Source of the DNA: Scortum barcoo
Lineage: Eukaryota > Chordata > Actinopteri > Centrarchiformes > Terapontidae
Assembly (NCBI GenBank): GCA_023238725.1
Contig: CM041553.1
Span: 17,907,501 to 17,971,500 of the forward strand
Reading direction: 5' to 3'
Length of the DNA: 64,000 nt
Shown: one piece after another, positions 12,700 through 26,500 of the stretch
Layout of the letters: every line of letters starts with the position of its first letter
Numbering within the stretch: the stretch's first letter is position 1
Program-made: the position numbers and the translations under genes
The notes under the pieces: model-generated
Told to the model about the DNA's origin: nothing
Seen by the model: only the letters and a program-made list of their open reading frames with translations
Database searches by the model: none

Positions 12700-12955
12700 T
12701 ACCGCGGCGGCAGCATCACTTCCGGAGGTCTGAGAGAAGCGACTCAGTTAAGGTAAAGGTGCTGCAGGAAAAAGTTGTGAGAGGAGCCTCGATGCTGTGA
12801 GACTCGTCGGTCGGTCGCTGGTCGAAGTGTTTGCCAAAGATTTTAATACTTTCTAAAAGCGGAAGAGCGGCTCCAGGCCCGAGGTTTGTCTCCACAGGAC
12901 TCCCTGAAGACAGGAGCTAACATCTTGAAGTGGACTGAGTGTCGAGTTGGCAGAG
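12700..12955 (+). promoter_or_regulatory. ugdh: ugdh promoter and non-coding first exon (inferred)
   Basis: A GC-richer stretch starts near 12705 with an ETS-type CACTTCCGG at 12717-12725. The likely untranslated first exon ends at 12955 before GTAATG, and the first coding exon is at 14992. The transcription start cannot be fixed from sequence, and an earlier donor (AAG before GTAAAG near 12751) is possible. Confidence 0.5.
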
Positions 12956-14469
12956 GTAATGTAACGCTAGCTAACTGCTGCTAACTTCCACACAGACCTC
13001 CATTCATCTGTTTCTCCTCTTTTTCTCCGTGCTTATGAAAGCGGTGGGGTAAACCAGCCTCACTGTGTCCCTGTTTTTTTTTATGTCGACCAGCAGGGAC
13101 ATTTTTTTCTGTCTCTATCACAGCTGAGGTGGACTAGCTGAGAGGTAAATCTGAGATATAAAAGCTCATTTTGCATCCCTGCTTGGTTGGACGTGGCTGA
13201 GCTGTGATGAAAAGGCTCTTTATTTTCTGCCAGGCTGGGACTGTGGACCTGGAGGCTCATTACATGTGAAGCCTTTGGATTTGGGTGATTTAGAAACACA
13301 TTAGAGGAGTAGACAGAAACCAAACTTTTTGATTTCTGGTGTTGTGGTACATCAGCTTTTGGAGGGGGAATTTTTAAAGGGGAGACACATTTTCAGCACA
13401 GTAAAATGAATGGACAGATGAATGATGAATGGGAAAACACTGTTGAGTGTAGTACCTCCTAATTATTTTATTACTTTGCCTCTTTTCACAGTCAAAACCT
13501 GCTGAAACCCAAATGAAAAACTGAAGTTATTTGAGTAGAAATCTGAAAGCTGAGAATTTTGACACTTTAAAAAAAAAAAAACTTGATTAATCGATTATCA
13601 TGTAGTGATTTATTGACTCATCGCTGGCACTCTGAAAGTTATTAAGGAAACCAACTTGTAAGAGGCAGAAAAGCAGCACCCAGACTCTCACCCAGAAACC
13701 TGAGCAGGTCAAGATTTGGCTTTTTTGCTTGAAAAATGAATGAATGATTCAATGAATTGATAGCTATAGTAGCATATAGTAGTTGCTGGTTATTTTTCTA
13801 TTGATCAACTAGTTGATTAATCAACCAATTGTTTAAGCTTTAAAGTCTTGGTAACCAACTTGGTGAACGATGTCAGTTGATTCAGTGGGATTATTAAAAA
13901 GAGTTCAGTCAAAAAAAAGTCAACTAGCTCTTCCGATAGAGAGAAACACTTTTAATAAAGTAAAATGTGAAGACTGGTGGACAGGAAAGGGTTTAATGTC
14001 GAGTTTAGCATAGGGCAGTATATATTCAGGATAGAGCTAGACCCATATGTCTGTTAACATTAGTTTATTGCAGCTATATCAATAGTGGTGGATATGTTTT
14101 AATAAAAACTCTTTTGCGTGTGTGTTTGCTTGGGTTTTTTTTTTTTTTACAAACTTGTTTTGCTGGGACATCACATCGTTTTTGCAATTGAATCCACCTT
14201 CTCCTCAGGTGGTCAGCTTTTTACAAGATGAATTAGAGTTTTGTAGCACATATAGTACAAAGTTAGTACACATTATTAAACCTAGTTCAGCATCTCTAAA
14301 GAATTACATGTACATAGAATTACAAGTCCATGATGTGGATATAAAACAATGGAAAATTGCTTTGAAATGGGAGGGTTGGTTGTCATGTAATGTAAAATTT
14401 CTTAGTCGACCTGTAAGGGAGATATTTCCACTTTTAGGACAAGGACTAGACTCACTCAGTCCTGCTTCT

Positions 14470-14590
14470 TTCAGTTGAGAAACATTGCAAAACTTAAATC
14501 CATTCTATCAGTGAAACACATTGAACTGTTGCACATCTTAATCTTATCTTGTTTAGATTACTGTAATTCACTATTTACATGCTGGAAGAA
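14470..14590 (+). mobile_element. Short degenerate LINE reverse-transcriptase remnant in ugdh intron 1
   Basis: Translation in one plus frame gives FQLRNIAKLKSILS, then ELLHILILSCLDYCNSLFTCW. The words LRNIAKLRP and SRLDYCNSLL are characteristic of the C-terminal part of CR1/L2/Rex1-type LINE proteins. The piece is short and no complete element surrounds it. The open frame just upstream (14122-14478) shows no recognisable motif and may belong to the same insertion. Confidence 0.55.
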
Positions 14591-14991
14591 TAATTCACCT
14601 GTAAATTGGCTTTTTTACACAAGGGGTCTTTAAACTGGACTCCCACTTCAGCCTCCCACTCGTGAGGCCAAGATAGGTTTCAGGTTATCCATGAACGGTG
14701 TCACTGTGACATAATTTGACCACCAGAAAGCGCTGACCTGTTAATTTCCACACACAGAAAGTCCCACTCAGTATCTGTCTTGTTTTCAGTTCTTTTAAAA
14801 ACTTACCAAATGCATCTGTATCAAGGTAGTTTGTTTACTTTATCTGTGTGTAGATCTAAAAATAACTATAAGATAATACATAATTGTTGGATTTTTAAAA
14901 GAACTCAAATCTTGATATCAGTTCTGGCCTCGAATCCCCAGTATCTGTCTCGTGCTTCACGTTTCTTTCTATCCTTTCTCTATGTTTTCAG

Positions 14992-17900
14992 ATGTTTCAG
15001 ATAAAGAGGATCTGCTGCATTGGTGCTGGGTATGTAGGAGGCCCCACGTGCAGTGTGATCGCCCACATGTGTCCCGAGATCACAGTGACTGTCGTGGATG
15101 TCAACGAATCCCGCATCAAAGCCTGGAACTCGGACACTCTGCCCATATATGAGGTATCATGTCAGTGTTCAAAGAAACAGCATTATAACTGCATTAACTG
15201 CCTGTTTTCTGGTGAAACGTTAACAAGGGCTATTTTATTAAGAACAACGATATGCTGTGCGTGTCTCTTATCTCATTTTGAGAGTCAGATATCTCAAAGG
15301 AGGAGTTGTCAGCTTCATTAGTTACACTCAAAAACAGTGTTGAAACAGCAGACGTAGCTAGGCAACCGTTCCAGCCATTGTTTTTGTCCAATATTACTCC
15401 ATCATTGACTGAAAAAAATATAAATTGGTTCCAGACCTCTCTGTGTCACAACTTCTCTACGTCAACCATAACCACATGGTATTACATCATCATGACTATC
15501 CTAAAGTGCAGTTAATGACTAGTCATTGAGAACTATTTGCGCCAAGTTTGTCCTTCACATTCACTGACACACCCTCCCTGTCTCGTTTTTCCCCACTTCC
15601 TCCTGCTGCAGCCGGGTCTGAAAGAGGTCGTTGAATCATGCAGAGGAAAGAATCTCTTTTTCTCCACAGACATCGACTCAGCCATCAGAGACGCAGACCT
15701 CGTCTTTATATCTGTGAGCCCACCAGTTAACACCCTCACACACACACACACACACACAGTCTCTGCTGTTTAAACTACTTAAAAGATAATAAATCTTTTA
15801 TACGTGACACAGAAAGGAGCCCATCATCATGGTTGTACTTTTTCCACAGGTGAACACCCCGACCAAGACCTACGGGATGGGGAAGGGTCGCGCGGCAGAC
15901 CTCAAGTTCATCGAGGCATGTGCTCGACGGATCGTGGAGGTGTCTGATGGTTACAAGATTGTCACAGAAAAGAGCACGGTGCCCGTCCGAGCCGCTGAGA
16001 GCATCAGGCGGATATTTGATGCCAACACTAAGCCCAGCCTCAACCTACAAGTGTGTATTACCACGTGTTAAGACACAAGAGACAAATTCTCATATCTATT
16101 GTTCCGCCAGTTTCTAAAGTTGTGCCGCTGCTTTAGGTGCTCTCCAACCCGGAGTTCCTCGCTGAAGGGACTGCAGTGCGGGACCTGAAGGAGCCGGATC
16201 GCGTCCTGATTGGCGGAGATGAAACAGCCGAAGGTCAAGGGGCAATCAGAGCGCTGTGCGCCGTTTATGAACACTGGGTCCCCAAAGCACGAATCATCAC
16301 CACCAACACATGGTCATCGGAGCTGTCCAAACTGGTGAGCGTGGAGCTGCAACTACCAATTCTTTTCATTGTTTCAGTTTCAATTCATTTGTTGATTGTT
16401 GTCTCAATAAATCAATTATGTTGTCAAAAAAATGTAAGAAAAGAGGCAAAATTGCCATATAGTTTCTCAAACCCAGAGATCACACATTTCACAGTCCTTA
16501 ATGGAGATAAGCAATAAATCACAGGCCTATGTATCGGCTGATATCAGTTTATTGCAGATGTATCATATCGGTGCACTGATTTGTTTTTTTTTTTTTGCAG
16601 TCAGTATTCATCTAAAAGAACAAAAGTGAGTTGTCTGTATCAAGACTGTGCATTTTTAATCTTGCAAATGCAAATCGTGCAAATCAGATTTTTAGATTCC
16701 GAAATAATGATATCCATATCTTCACTGTCAGACTTTAATCCACATCCCAAAAGTATTCAGTTTAGTATCAGTAAACTCACATTTAAGACACTTGAACTAG
16801 CAAATGTTTGATATGTTTGGTTGAAAAAAATGACTAAAATGGTGATCAGAATAGTTTTCTCTTGAGTGATCGATCGCTTGCCTTCCTCTGAGTGGCCTCT
16901 ACTCTTGTGAATGTCAGAAGAACAATCTAAGAACAAACTAATAAAATGTGGTGTGTGCTCGTGTAGGCAGCAAACGCATTCCTGGCTCAGCGGATCAGCA
17001 GCATCAACAGTATCAGCGCTCTGTGTGAGGCCACCGGTGCCGACGTGGAGGAGGTAGCCAAGGCCATCGGTATGGACCAGAGAATAGGCAGCAAGTTTCT
17101 CAAAGCCAGCGTCGGTAAGAAACACAACCAGCTGTTTTAAAGTGAGCTTCTGTGTGCATGTTAATTAAACACAGATTAAGAGCTGCCCTTTTCTTCTCTG
17201 TTCAGGTTTTGGTGGAAGCTGTTTCCAGAAGGATGTGCTGAATCTGGTGTACCTGTGCGAAGCCCTCAACCTGCCTGAAGTGGCCTCCTACTGGCAGCAG
17301 GTGAGACACCAAAGGACACCTAATTTTCTTTTTCCTGAGGGTCTTCGTCCGCCATGTTCACCTCACTGTCAAATCTCCGTCTGTGATTTCTTCAGGTGAT
17401 CGACATGAACGAGTACCAAAGGCGCCGTTTTGCCTGCAGGATTATTGACTGCCTCTTCAACACCGTCACCGGTAAAAAGATTGCGCTGCTGGGCTTCTCT
17501 TTCAAAAAAGACACTGGCGACACAAGGTTGGTCTCTTTTCATGTCGTTCTCACAGCCTGCCAGATCCTCACGTTAATCATTAAGCATTATTTGTATGGAA
17601 AATCTCAAAGGCCCTTTCAACCACTGAATATAATCTTTGTACATACAAAATCTGCAGCGTCACTGTTGAACACTCTTTACACCACACGGACACCTGCCTA
17701 CGCACTGAGGTGAACTATGGCCTTGATCTCAGTTGACTCTGTGCGTTTGTGTCGCAACCACAGGGAGTCATCCAGTATCTACATCTCTAAGTATCTGATG
17801 GACGAGGGAGCCAAGCTGTTCATCTATGACCCCAAGGTGCTCAAGGAGCAAATTATTCATGACCTCTCACAGCCCAGCATCTCGGAGGACAACCCAGAAA

Positions 17901-18982
17901 GAGGTGTGTGTTTACCAAGGTTCAAATACAGCGCTGGAAAGATCGAGAAACCTGTTTCTTTGAAGTGTTTTAGGTATTTCTTTTTTTTAATACAGAAGAC
18001 ACGTCATAGAGTTTGCAGGGTATGAGGGGACAAAGAGGGAAGGGACTGGAAAGGGAAGTTGTCAGCTATTTTGATTATTAATATTTTAAGTAACGTTTGG
18101 CAAAAATGGAAAAAATCACTAGTTTCGGGCCCTTTAAAGGGTGAAAATTTACTGGTGTTTGGAGCCTTCTATAATAATAAATTCAACACAATTTTCTAAC
18201 ATCTTCTAGACCAAACATTATTTATATTGAACGGTATGACTTTTGGTTGTTATTCAGTGACTCATCTGTCCCACTCTTTAAGGCAAAATTAGCAAAACCC
18301 ATGTACTTTTCCTAATAATAAATATTAACTGATACTTGGATAAATGGTTTGTTTTCAAAGGAAAAAAACATTTATTTATCTTATTTGTGTGACTACCAAT
18401 TTGAAGTAATCATTAGCTCAGATGATCCAGGACTCCTCACTGACTCAAACCTGTTTTTGTTTTGTTTCTTAGTATCGGAGCTGGTGACTGTGACCTCTGA
18501 CCCTTATGAGGCCTGCCAGAGTGCTCATGCATTGGTCATCTGCACTGAGTGGGACATGTTTAAGGTCAAAATCACACATTGTCTCCTACCATCTTTATAA
18601 ATGACTTGATCAAAAAACTTTTCAGTCATCATAACCCTTTAATTCTTCTGTAGGAGCTGGACTATGAGAAGATTTACAAGAAGATGCTGAAGCCGGCCTT
18701 CATATTCGACGGCCGCAGAGTGCTGGACCATCTTCACCCTCACCTCCAGAACATCGGCTTCCAGGTGAGCCGACAGGAAACGCACCACACACACTGTACA
18801 CACATTAAATGAAAGAAAAAGTGCGAACCCTGACACCTAACAATGGACATCTTTAATCATTCCATCCACAGATCGAGACCATCGGTAAGAAAGTGACGGC
18901 AACACGAATCCCCTACACGCCGGCAGCTGTTGGTCCTCGCATCGCTGCCACTGAGCCTCCCACCAAGAAAGCCAAAGTCTAA
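14992..18982 (+). CDS. ugdh: UDP-glucose 6-dehydrogenase, 11 coding exons
   Basis: This cytosolic enzyme oxidises UDP-glucose twice with NAD+ to UDP-glucuronate, the precursor of hyaluronan, other glycosaminoglycans and glucuronide conjugates. Coding exons: 14992-15153, 15612-15713, 15850-16050, 16137-16334, 16967-17114, 17206-17300, 17396-17526, 17764-17903, 18473-18564, 18654-18764, 18872-18982. All phases join, giving 496 aa against 494 in human. The N-terminal Rossmann fold has GAGYVGGP. Exon 7 carries the active-site cysteine in FGGSCFQKDVLNL. The conserved lysine region SSELSKLAANAFLAQR is split by intron 5. The C-terminal UDP-binding domain includes GFSFKKDTGDTR. The protein ends in a lysine-rich tail (PPTKKAKV). 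The start is the first ATG after the intron-1 acceptor, before FQIKRICCIG. A polyadenylation signal is at 19554. The gene is convergent with lias. Confidence 0.98.
15738..15758. repeat. (CA)n microsatellite in ugdh intron 3
   Basis: Short run of about ten CA units, just downstream of exon 3. Confidence 0.85.
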
Positions 18983-19553
18983 AGCTCATTTCACCTCCCC
19001 CACACACATCAGACATGCAATACATTCCTCTCTCCACTGTTTTATTGCTGGTGAAACCCCTCTGCTGTTGGTACATGCCTAATGATAAAAAAAAGCCAAA
19101 CAGTGTGACTAATCATTCACCTGCAGCAGGTTGGATGAGAGGAACAAGTTGAGCCTTCGGTCCAGAACGGTTTGAACGTGATCTATGAATGTGTTCGACT
19201 CTTTGGAAGATGTTAAGTGATGAAACATTTCAGACACAGGAACAGCTGATTTTATACATTTCATTTTGTTTCATTTCATTTCAAGTAGCATTAACAACTA
19301 TGAAGTATACTAAGCGATATCAACAAAATTCCAAAGTATTCAGATGCAGTTATAACGTGCCACCGTCTGTCATATCACACTAGCGGTGTGAGTCTACTTT
19401 CTTACAAGATTTACTATATAATCAAGTATTGATGCTGAATTGCAAAATTTTATACTATTTTTTAAACTATTTTTTATAAATCATCTTACTGTACGTTAAT
19501 CAGTGTTTGTCCTCTGTATCAGTGACTGTTGACTGAAAATCTAGATAATCTAG

Positions 19554-19559
19554 AATAAA
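19554..19559 (+). terminator. ugdh: ugdh polyadenylation signal (AATAAA)
   Basis: A canonical AATAAA lies about 570 bases after the ugdh stop codon and is followed by a GT/T-rich stretch (GTGATGTGTGTCCTTCCTTTTG). It is the best candidate 3' end for the gene. Confidence 0.65.
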
Positions 19560-20571
19560 ATGTGATGTGTGTCCTTCCTTTTGTGCCTGATGATTATTCC
19601 ACACTATTTTAGGAAAGGAAAATGTGACACAGTAATGCAAACCAGCGAATGTGGACTAATGTTTTAATTCTTTAAATATAAATGAAATACATTTTAAAGA
19701 TTTGTTTTGTCTGAACAATGTGCAAAACAAATGCACATCTTTCTGGTCCAGGTATAAAATCTCACTTTCATTACATTAGGAAAAGTACAGCTTCAGACAC
19801 ATATATAAAAGTACCTCTTGTGATAAGTACAATTTGGGCCTGAATGGTACAATTTCTAATATAATACAACCTTTCAACAGAGCATTCCACAGTGTTACTA
19901 CTCTTCATCAACCATTCAACTGTTCTGTTTGTAACATACATAATTTGAACTTGGAGCCGCTCCAAAAATCCTCAAACCAGAAAAAAAATTTTCACTTTGT
20001 TAAACCTTCAGCCCTGAAGCAGCAGACATCAAAGTGCTCATAAACGGAGCTTGTGGTTAAAGGACAGTAGCTCTTTACCTGAAGTCCAGGGCCCCCTGAG
20101 GGGCTGGAGTTCATGGTGGATTTCATTTAGAGGCCCCTGAGGTGCAGAGATTGCAAATTACAGCTACCGCCGACACCAGGTTGTATTTTCTGCTGTCAGG
20201 GGTACATGGACAGAACATGTGCACCCTGGTTATCTACATCTCTGCAGGCCTCTAATGACGCTTGTTATCTTTGATCTTCCTGAAATGTCAACCTGGTCTG
20301 GATTGTCACAGGTGAGGTAAATAAATGGTCCCCGTGCTTACATAGCTTTTGTTGATATTGCTCAGTATCACTTCTATGCCATTATTTAATCCCACCTGGC
20401 TTCTTCTTTTTTTTTTTCTTTACCTTGATAATGTTTAGTGTTTCCTTAAGTGTGCTATATCTTACTGTGATGCGTTACAGTACGGCAGGAGCTTGGCTGA
20501 TTCTGTCACTGTTGTATAGTTATAGGTAGGGGTGAGATTCAAGCGTGTAGAAGCTGCTGGTTTGGTGGTTT

Positions 20572-23500
20572 TCAGTCAGCTATTGTGGCTTCTGCTTGTC
20601 TGTTCTTCAGGAGATTTTTCAGAAAGAACTCGCCTGTAAAGAGAAAAGACGGTGATTAGACAAATATGTATTCTCAAACCCAAGAAATACATTTATCTCA
20701 TCCTTCTGAAAATAATAAACCCAGATCAGACGGTTTGTAAAATCAAGATATGGCACAGACAATGTACACTCATAATAACCCAGCACTTATAGTCTCCCTT
20801 GATGCTGAAAAGGCCTTTGACCGAGTGGAATGGTCTTTTTTGTTTCTGGTATTAGCTAAATTCGGTCTGGGTTCTAATTTCATTAATACGATTGAAACCT
20901 TCTATTTAGACCCAAAAGCCACAGTTAATACAAATGGCTTGATGTCTGATGGCTTCCCGGTGCGCAGGGGCTGCAGACAGGGGTGCCCCCTGTCACCTTT
21001 ACTATTTATATTGTTTATTGAAACTTTGACTGAGGTCATCAGAACTAACCCTGATATATCTGGAATTAGGGTTATTCACAGATGATGTCCTTTTATATAT
21101 GCATAATCCTGGGAAATCAATTCCGGCAGTTTTATATGCCACATTCAGTGCCCTGTCGGGTTATAAGATTAACCTGGGGAAGTTGGTCGCTACGCCCTTT
21201 AATATCCCCCAGGATATGTCAATACAATCTCCTTTTCAAGTGTCCAGGAGAGGTTTTAAATATTTAGGTATCTTAGTCACTTCTGATTTAAATAGTCTGT
21301 TTGAAACTAATTACTCACCTCTAATTCACAAGGTTAAGAATGATCTGACAAAATTGGCTTCCCTACCAACTTCTCTCCTTGGGAGAATCAATACTATAAA
21401 AACGAATGTTCTTCCTCAACTGAACTATTTATTTCAAAATCTCCTGTGCTACTTGACCCCTGCATTTTTAAGTCACTGAATTCTCACAGATCCCGCTATA
21501 TTTGGAACAATAAACACCAAAAAGTTAAGTTCTCTATACTTACCAAGCCAAAAGATCTTGGAGGCTTGTCCCTGCCCACTTTACAACTATACTATTGGTC
21601 AGCACAACTTAAAATGATGTCAAATTGGTTTACGAACAGGAAAGATTCTTGACGGTTGGGTCTTGAATCTCAATCTCGTTACCCCAAAAGACTCAACTCC
21701 CTTCCTTTTATCAATAATATAGAACAGTTAAATCATCTCAAGAACAACATAATTGTTTATAACACATTACTAGTTTGGCAAGATGTGAAGAAATACCTAA
21801 ATATTTCTCCTGTCATGTCTTTCCGGTCTCCCCGGCCTCTGAATCCAGATTTACCAACACAGATTAGGAGTATTGGTTGGACGTCTAAGGGCTTGTTAAA
21901 CCTCATAGACCTGTTGGACTCTGGTAAATCATTTGAGCAACTCAGGACTGATTTTAATATTCCCCACAAACATTTTTATATCTCCAAATTTGTCACTTTA
22001 TAGGGTCTCTTTTGAGCACAGGCAGGATTCGCACGAGGCTGTCACAGCTGGAAAACACAATAGTCTCCCAAACTGATTTCCAAGAATTATGCTTCACTAC
22101 TTTACTCTGACTCTTCAGGCTATGACTCTCTGAAGCTGTTGTGGGAGCGTGATCTGGAGGTGACGTTTAATCCTGTAGACTGGGACAACATCTGTAGTGG
22201 GGTTTTCCCTAAATGTACTTCAATCTCTATACATGAACAGAACTTTAAATTTTTTTATCGAACTTATTACACACCTGTTCGCCTCCAGAGAATGTTCCTT
22301 GACACCTCTAACCTTTGTTATAAATGTAAAATACATAAAGGTACATTTATCCACTTGATTTGGCCATGCGACCGTATTCAGACTTTCTGGAAGGGGGTTC
22401 ATTCTGTAATCCAGGAGGTCAGTGGTAAACAATTTTTCTGACTTCTTCTTTCTATCTCCTTAATCATACTCCAGACAATTTTTTTACATGGACACCAAAT
22501 CTCTGCTGATAATTCTTTTGTTTCTGGCTAAAAAATGTATTCTGCTGAGGTGGTCAACCCCCACATGTCCCTACAGTCGACATGTGGATAACACAGATTT
22601 CTGCTCTTATTCCTCTTGAGAAGTTGATTTACAATTTTAATCACAAATCGAACAAGTATTGGAGGATCTTACAGAAATTATAACTCATTATCTGTATTAA
22701 AAAAAGAAATACATTTATCTGACTGCCTATTATGTTTTCTAGGAAGTTTTCTATTATGTTCTTCCTTGGCAGATGTCACTGCTGCTGAATTTTCAAGTGC
22801 AAGTAACTGACCTACTCTTGTATTTTGGTGGTAAATGATGTCTCAGTATTTTTTCCAATCTGTGGTTGCACTCTTTGTATGGTGAGTCACCTTTAATGAG
22901 TTTCAGCAGTAATTGTAAGATAAAAATGGATGCAAAGGGATATTATATGGTCCTGTTTGTCATTGGAATAAACTGTGAGGGAGTGTGTTTCTCACCTGCT
23001 TTATAGGAGGATCTCACCAGTGGGCCGCTGGCTGTGTAAACGAAACCCATATCATTCCCAACCTTCTCCCAGTGGGCAAACCGCTCTGGAGTGACATATT
23101 CCTCCACCTAAACACAAACACACATCGTCACAGTGTGCACGCATTTCCTCCTGCAGAACTGTTGCCTTAGTAAATGGAGAAATACTCCACAAAGCGTAGT
23201 TTGCTCACTTTTAGGTGGCGTTTAGTGGGCTGCATGTACTGGCCCAGAGTGAGACAGTCAACTCCTGCCTCTCGCAGCTCTGAAAGGTCACCAGAACAGT
23301 GCAGTCAGGACTTCATTGTACTTAATGTCAGCATGTTGGAAATACGTAAACATGTGAGACTGGCGGGTGTTCTCACCAGTCAAGGCGTTGAGTATCTGCT
23401 GGTCCGTCTCGCCCAGTCCCAGCATGATGGACGTCTTGGTGAGCACAGTGGGTTTGACCTTTTTAGCGTGCTTCAGGACACTCAGAGACTGGTCAAAGTT

Positions 23501-26500
23501 CGCTCTGGGGTCACGAACGTGCCTGGAAACACATGGGACAGACGGACATGAGCAATTGAAATAGTCAAAAGGTAAATACGTACCTTTATACTGAACACGT
23601 ATACCCAGATCACAATGAAAAATTCTTCGCGGTACACCCTCCCTGTGCTTCCACTTGTGCAGTTCATCCAGTATTTTTTGCTAACGGTAGCAAAATGGCT
23701 CTCATGTTCCCCCTGCAGGTCAGTGTGTGTATTACTGTCCTGACTGACTGCAAGTACAGCTTCACTACTACACTAATAAGGAAGTATTTGATATAAACTA
23801 CATTTGATACTTGATTATTTTTATGCTTGGTAATACATGATTGCAATCTGTATTTATGAACACAAGCTAGTAAGTATGCACTTAAATTGTGTCTTATTTT
23901 CTTACTTTATGAAGAACAAAATAATGAGACAGTTTGTTGTCTGCCATTTTTACAGATCCCTCTATAGATGTTCTCTGTAATTTGTTTTGTTATTTGGCTT
24001 CTTGGCTGATTCACACAGACTGAAGTACCTTTGCAGCTCTCGCACGGTCTCCACATTGTGGGCGTACACGTCTAACCCCGACAAGGCGATCTTCTCTACT
24101 GCAGCCAGGTCGCCACGAAAATCTGGGGTCAGACATTCAACCAGGATCTGTGGGTCCCTGGACGAGGATGACAAACACGCTTATTTGTTCATTTTGTGTA
24201 GATTTTAAGATGCAAAAACCAAATAACTCCAAAAAAGATGGGAGGCTATACCTTTCCTTCAGGTTCGAGACAGTCGTGGCAAAGTGTGCTGCCCCCCCAT
24301 CAGCAATATCTGCAAAAAAAAAAAAAAAAAAAAAAACAGCATGAGAACTGGCCGTTACTGCTGACACAATTGTTAAATCTTTCTAAATGTATTCAGAGGG
24401 GACATTGGATTCTGTAAAAACTATTTTGAAAATGTGATAGCAATGTTGCTTTTAAGAGCTTGTAATTTGCTTATTTTTAAATTTTGTTACTCATTGACAG
24501 ACCCAATATAAAGAAACTAGTGTGCACTGGGCAATTACATATTAAGAATACAGCTAATAACCTGAGTCTTTACATAAATCTGCTCCTAACATCACATTAA
24601 CAGAGTTTTCTGCATTTGCTAAGAATTAGAAGAGTATACTCGGAGTCAGGGAGCCATTACCGTCTCTGTCGACTGAGGTGAGAACCACGTAGTCCAGCCC
24701 CCAGGCTGCGATGGCCTTGGCTGTGTTGTATGGCTCGTCTGGGTCCAGAGGTGGGGGCCGACGGGCCGTCTTCACCGAGCAGAACCTGCACCCACGGGTA
24801 CATGTGTCCCCCATCAGCTACATACAGAGAGAGAGAACTGAAGCCATGGGCATGTAGTGGGACAGGAATGAGTAATTCATACAGATACTATGTGTCATAG
24901 GACGTTCAGGCACCAAGTGTAGTCAGAAAATTCTTCATAAAACAATGAATACAATTTATTTATGCTTTTCTTTTTTTTTTAATTATTAGTTGTGCAGACA
25001 TTTGCAGAGATGATGTGCTTTTTTGTCAAGCATGTCTGGTATTTTTTCAGAACTGTCATGAATTCAGCTGTACCAGGAGACTTACCATGATGGTGGCTGT
25101 GGCTGTGGCATACTCTCCCCCTCCCCAACATTCCCCGATGTTAGGACACCTGGCCTCCTCACACACCTGAGAAAACACAGGGAGTCTTCACATGAACTGA
25201 CACAGGACTTGCCGTTGGTGTCAGAAGTATTAATTGGAAATTTTAAATATTAATAGATCCTGATATAAAAGCCATTTTTGTTATTTACTTCATTATGTTA
25301 GGTATCCTGAAAAAAATAAAAATCACATTATATTGATTTGTTGACCCTTACGTCAAAAGGACCCAGCAAGTCATGCAACTTGTCACCTGCCTGTTAAACT
25401 CACCGTGTGCAGGTTGAGGTCTCTCAGTGTGTTCTTCAGCCTGTTGTAGTTTTTTCCGATGGGAATCTCCGTCTTCAGCCATGGAGGAAGCCGCAGCCTG
25501 AAACAAATAAACAGCAGCAAAGCCTTTTCACTAAACAGCGGTCTGATGTGGACAATGTAGATAAAAACTTTTATCATGGACATGGACTAATAATTTAAAG
25601 GGAGATATTAAAAGGGACAGTCACCTCACTGTGAATGATGATGCAAATTACCCAGTGGCAACGTTTAGCATCTTAACATATGTGTTGTCGAACCCTGGCT
25701 TCATCTCAGGTTTGCAGCCTGGTTAAGAAACATGCTTGGATCTGAATGACTGTTCTTCTTCTACACACACATAGTGAACCAAGTCAGACTAGAGCCAGCT
25801 ATTTTCATAGAGGAATGAGCCTTCAAGGTGAAGCCCACAGTCTGCCTGCCTCAGGAAAACAATAACAAAACAGATTCTTTCCCACAGATGTCACAGATTC
25901 TATGTGAAGCTGTTAGCTGACTTTCATTAGAGCAACACCTTAAAACACCCCACATTCAAAAGTCCATTTAAAAAAAAAAAACACTTTTTTACTTTCAAAA
26001 GACTTATTCTTAATTTTACATTAACTGTGATCTTGTTAGAAATACAATACAAACAATATTGTACATATGCACACATAAGGTACATACTCACATATATTAA
26101 TATATAATATAAAAACATATATCCCTTATTGTAAGCTGTTTCCTTAACAGTCCTGTGAGCACCTTGCTGGCCGTATTTACTCATATTAAACTTTTCAGGT
26201 CTCACCAGTGAAAACACAAATTACTGGTTTGTGTAGCTACACAAGGATTCAAGTGAATTGTAACCATCATTCTCACAGCTCTTGTATGCATACTTTTAAA
26301 TGCATTTCTTTTAAGTGACTTTGGATAAAAGCTAAGTAAATGTAACATAATATGATACCGTTTTAATACACTTTAATTAACCCTCATGCGTCATTAAATT
26401 AAACGGTAGTAAATTAAACTGATGCCTGAGGGTTAAGTGAGACATTATCTAACAGGGAAAACACAACAGAGCAGCGTCTTTCCTCAGACTGTACGACTCC

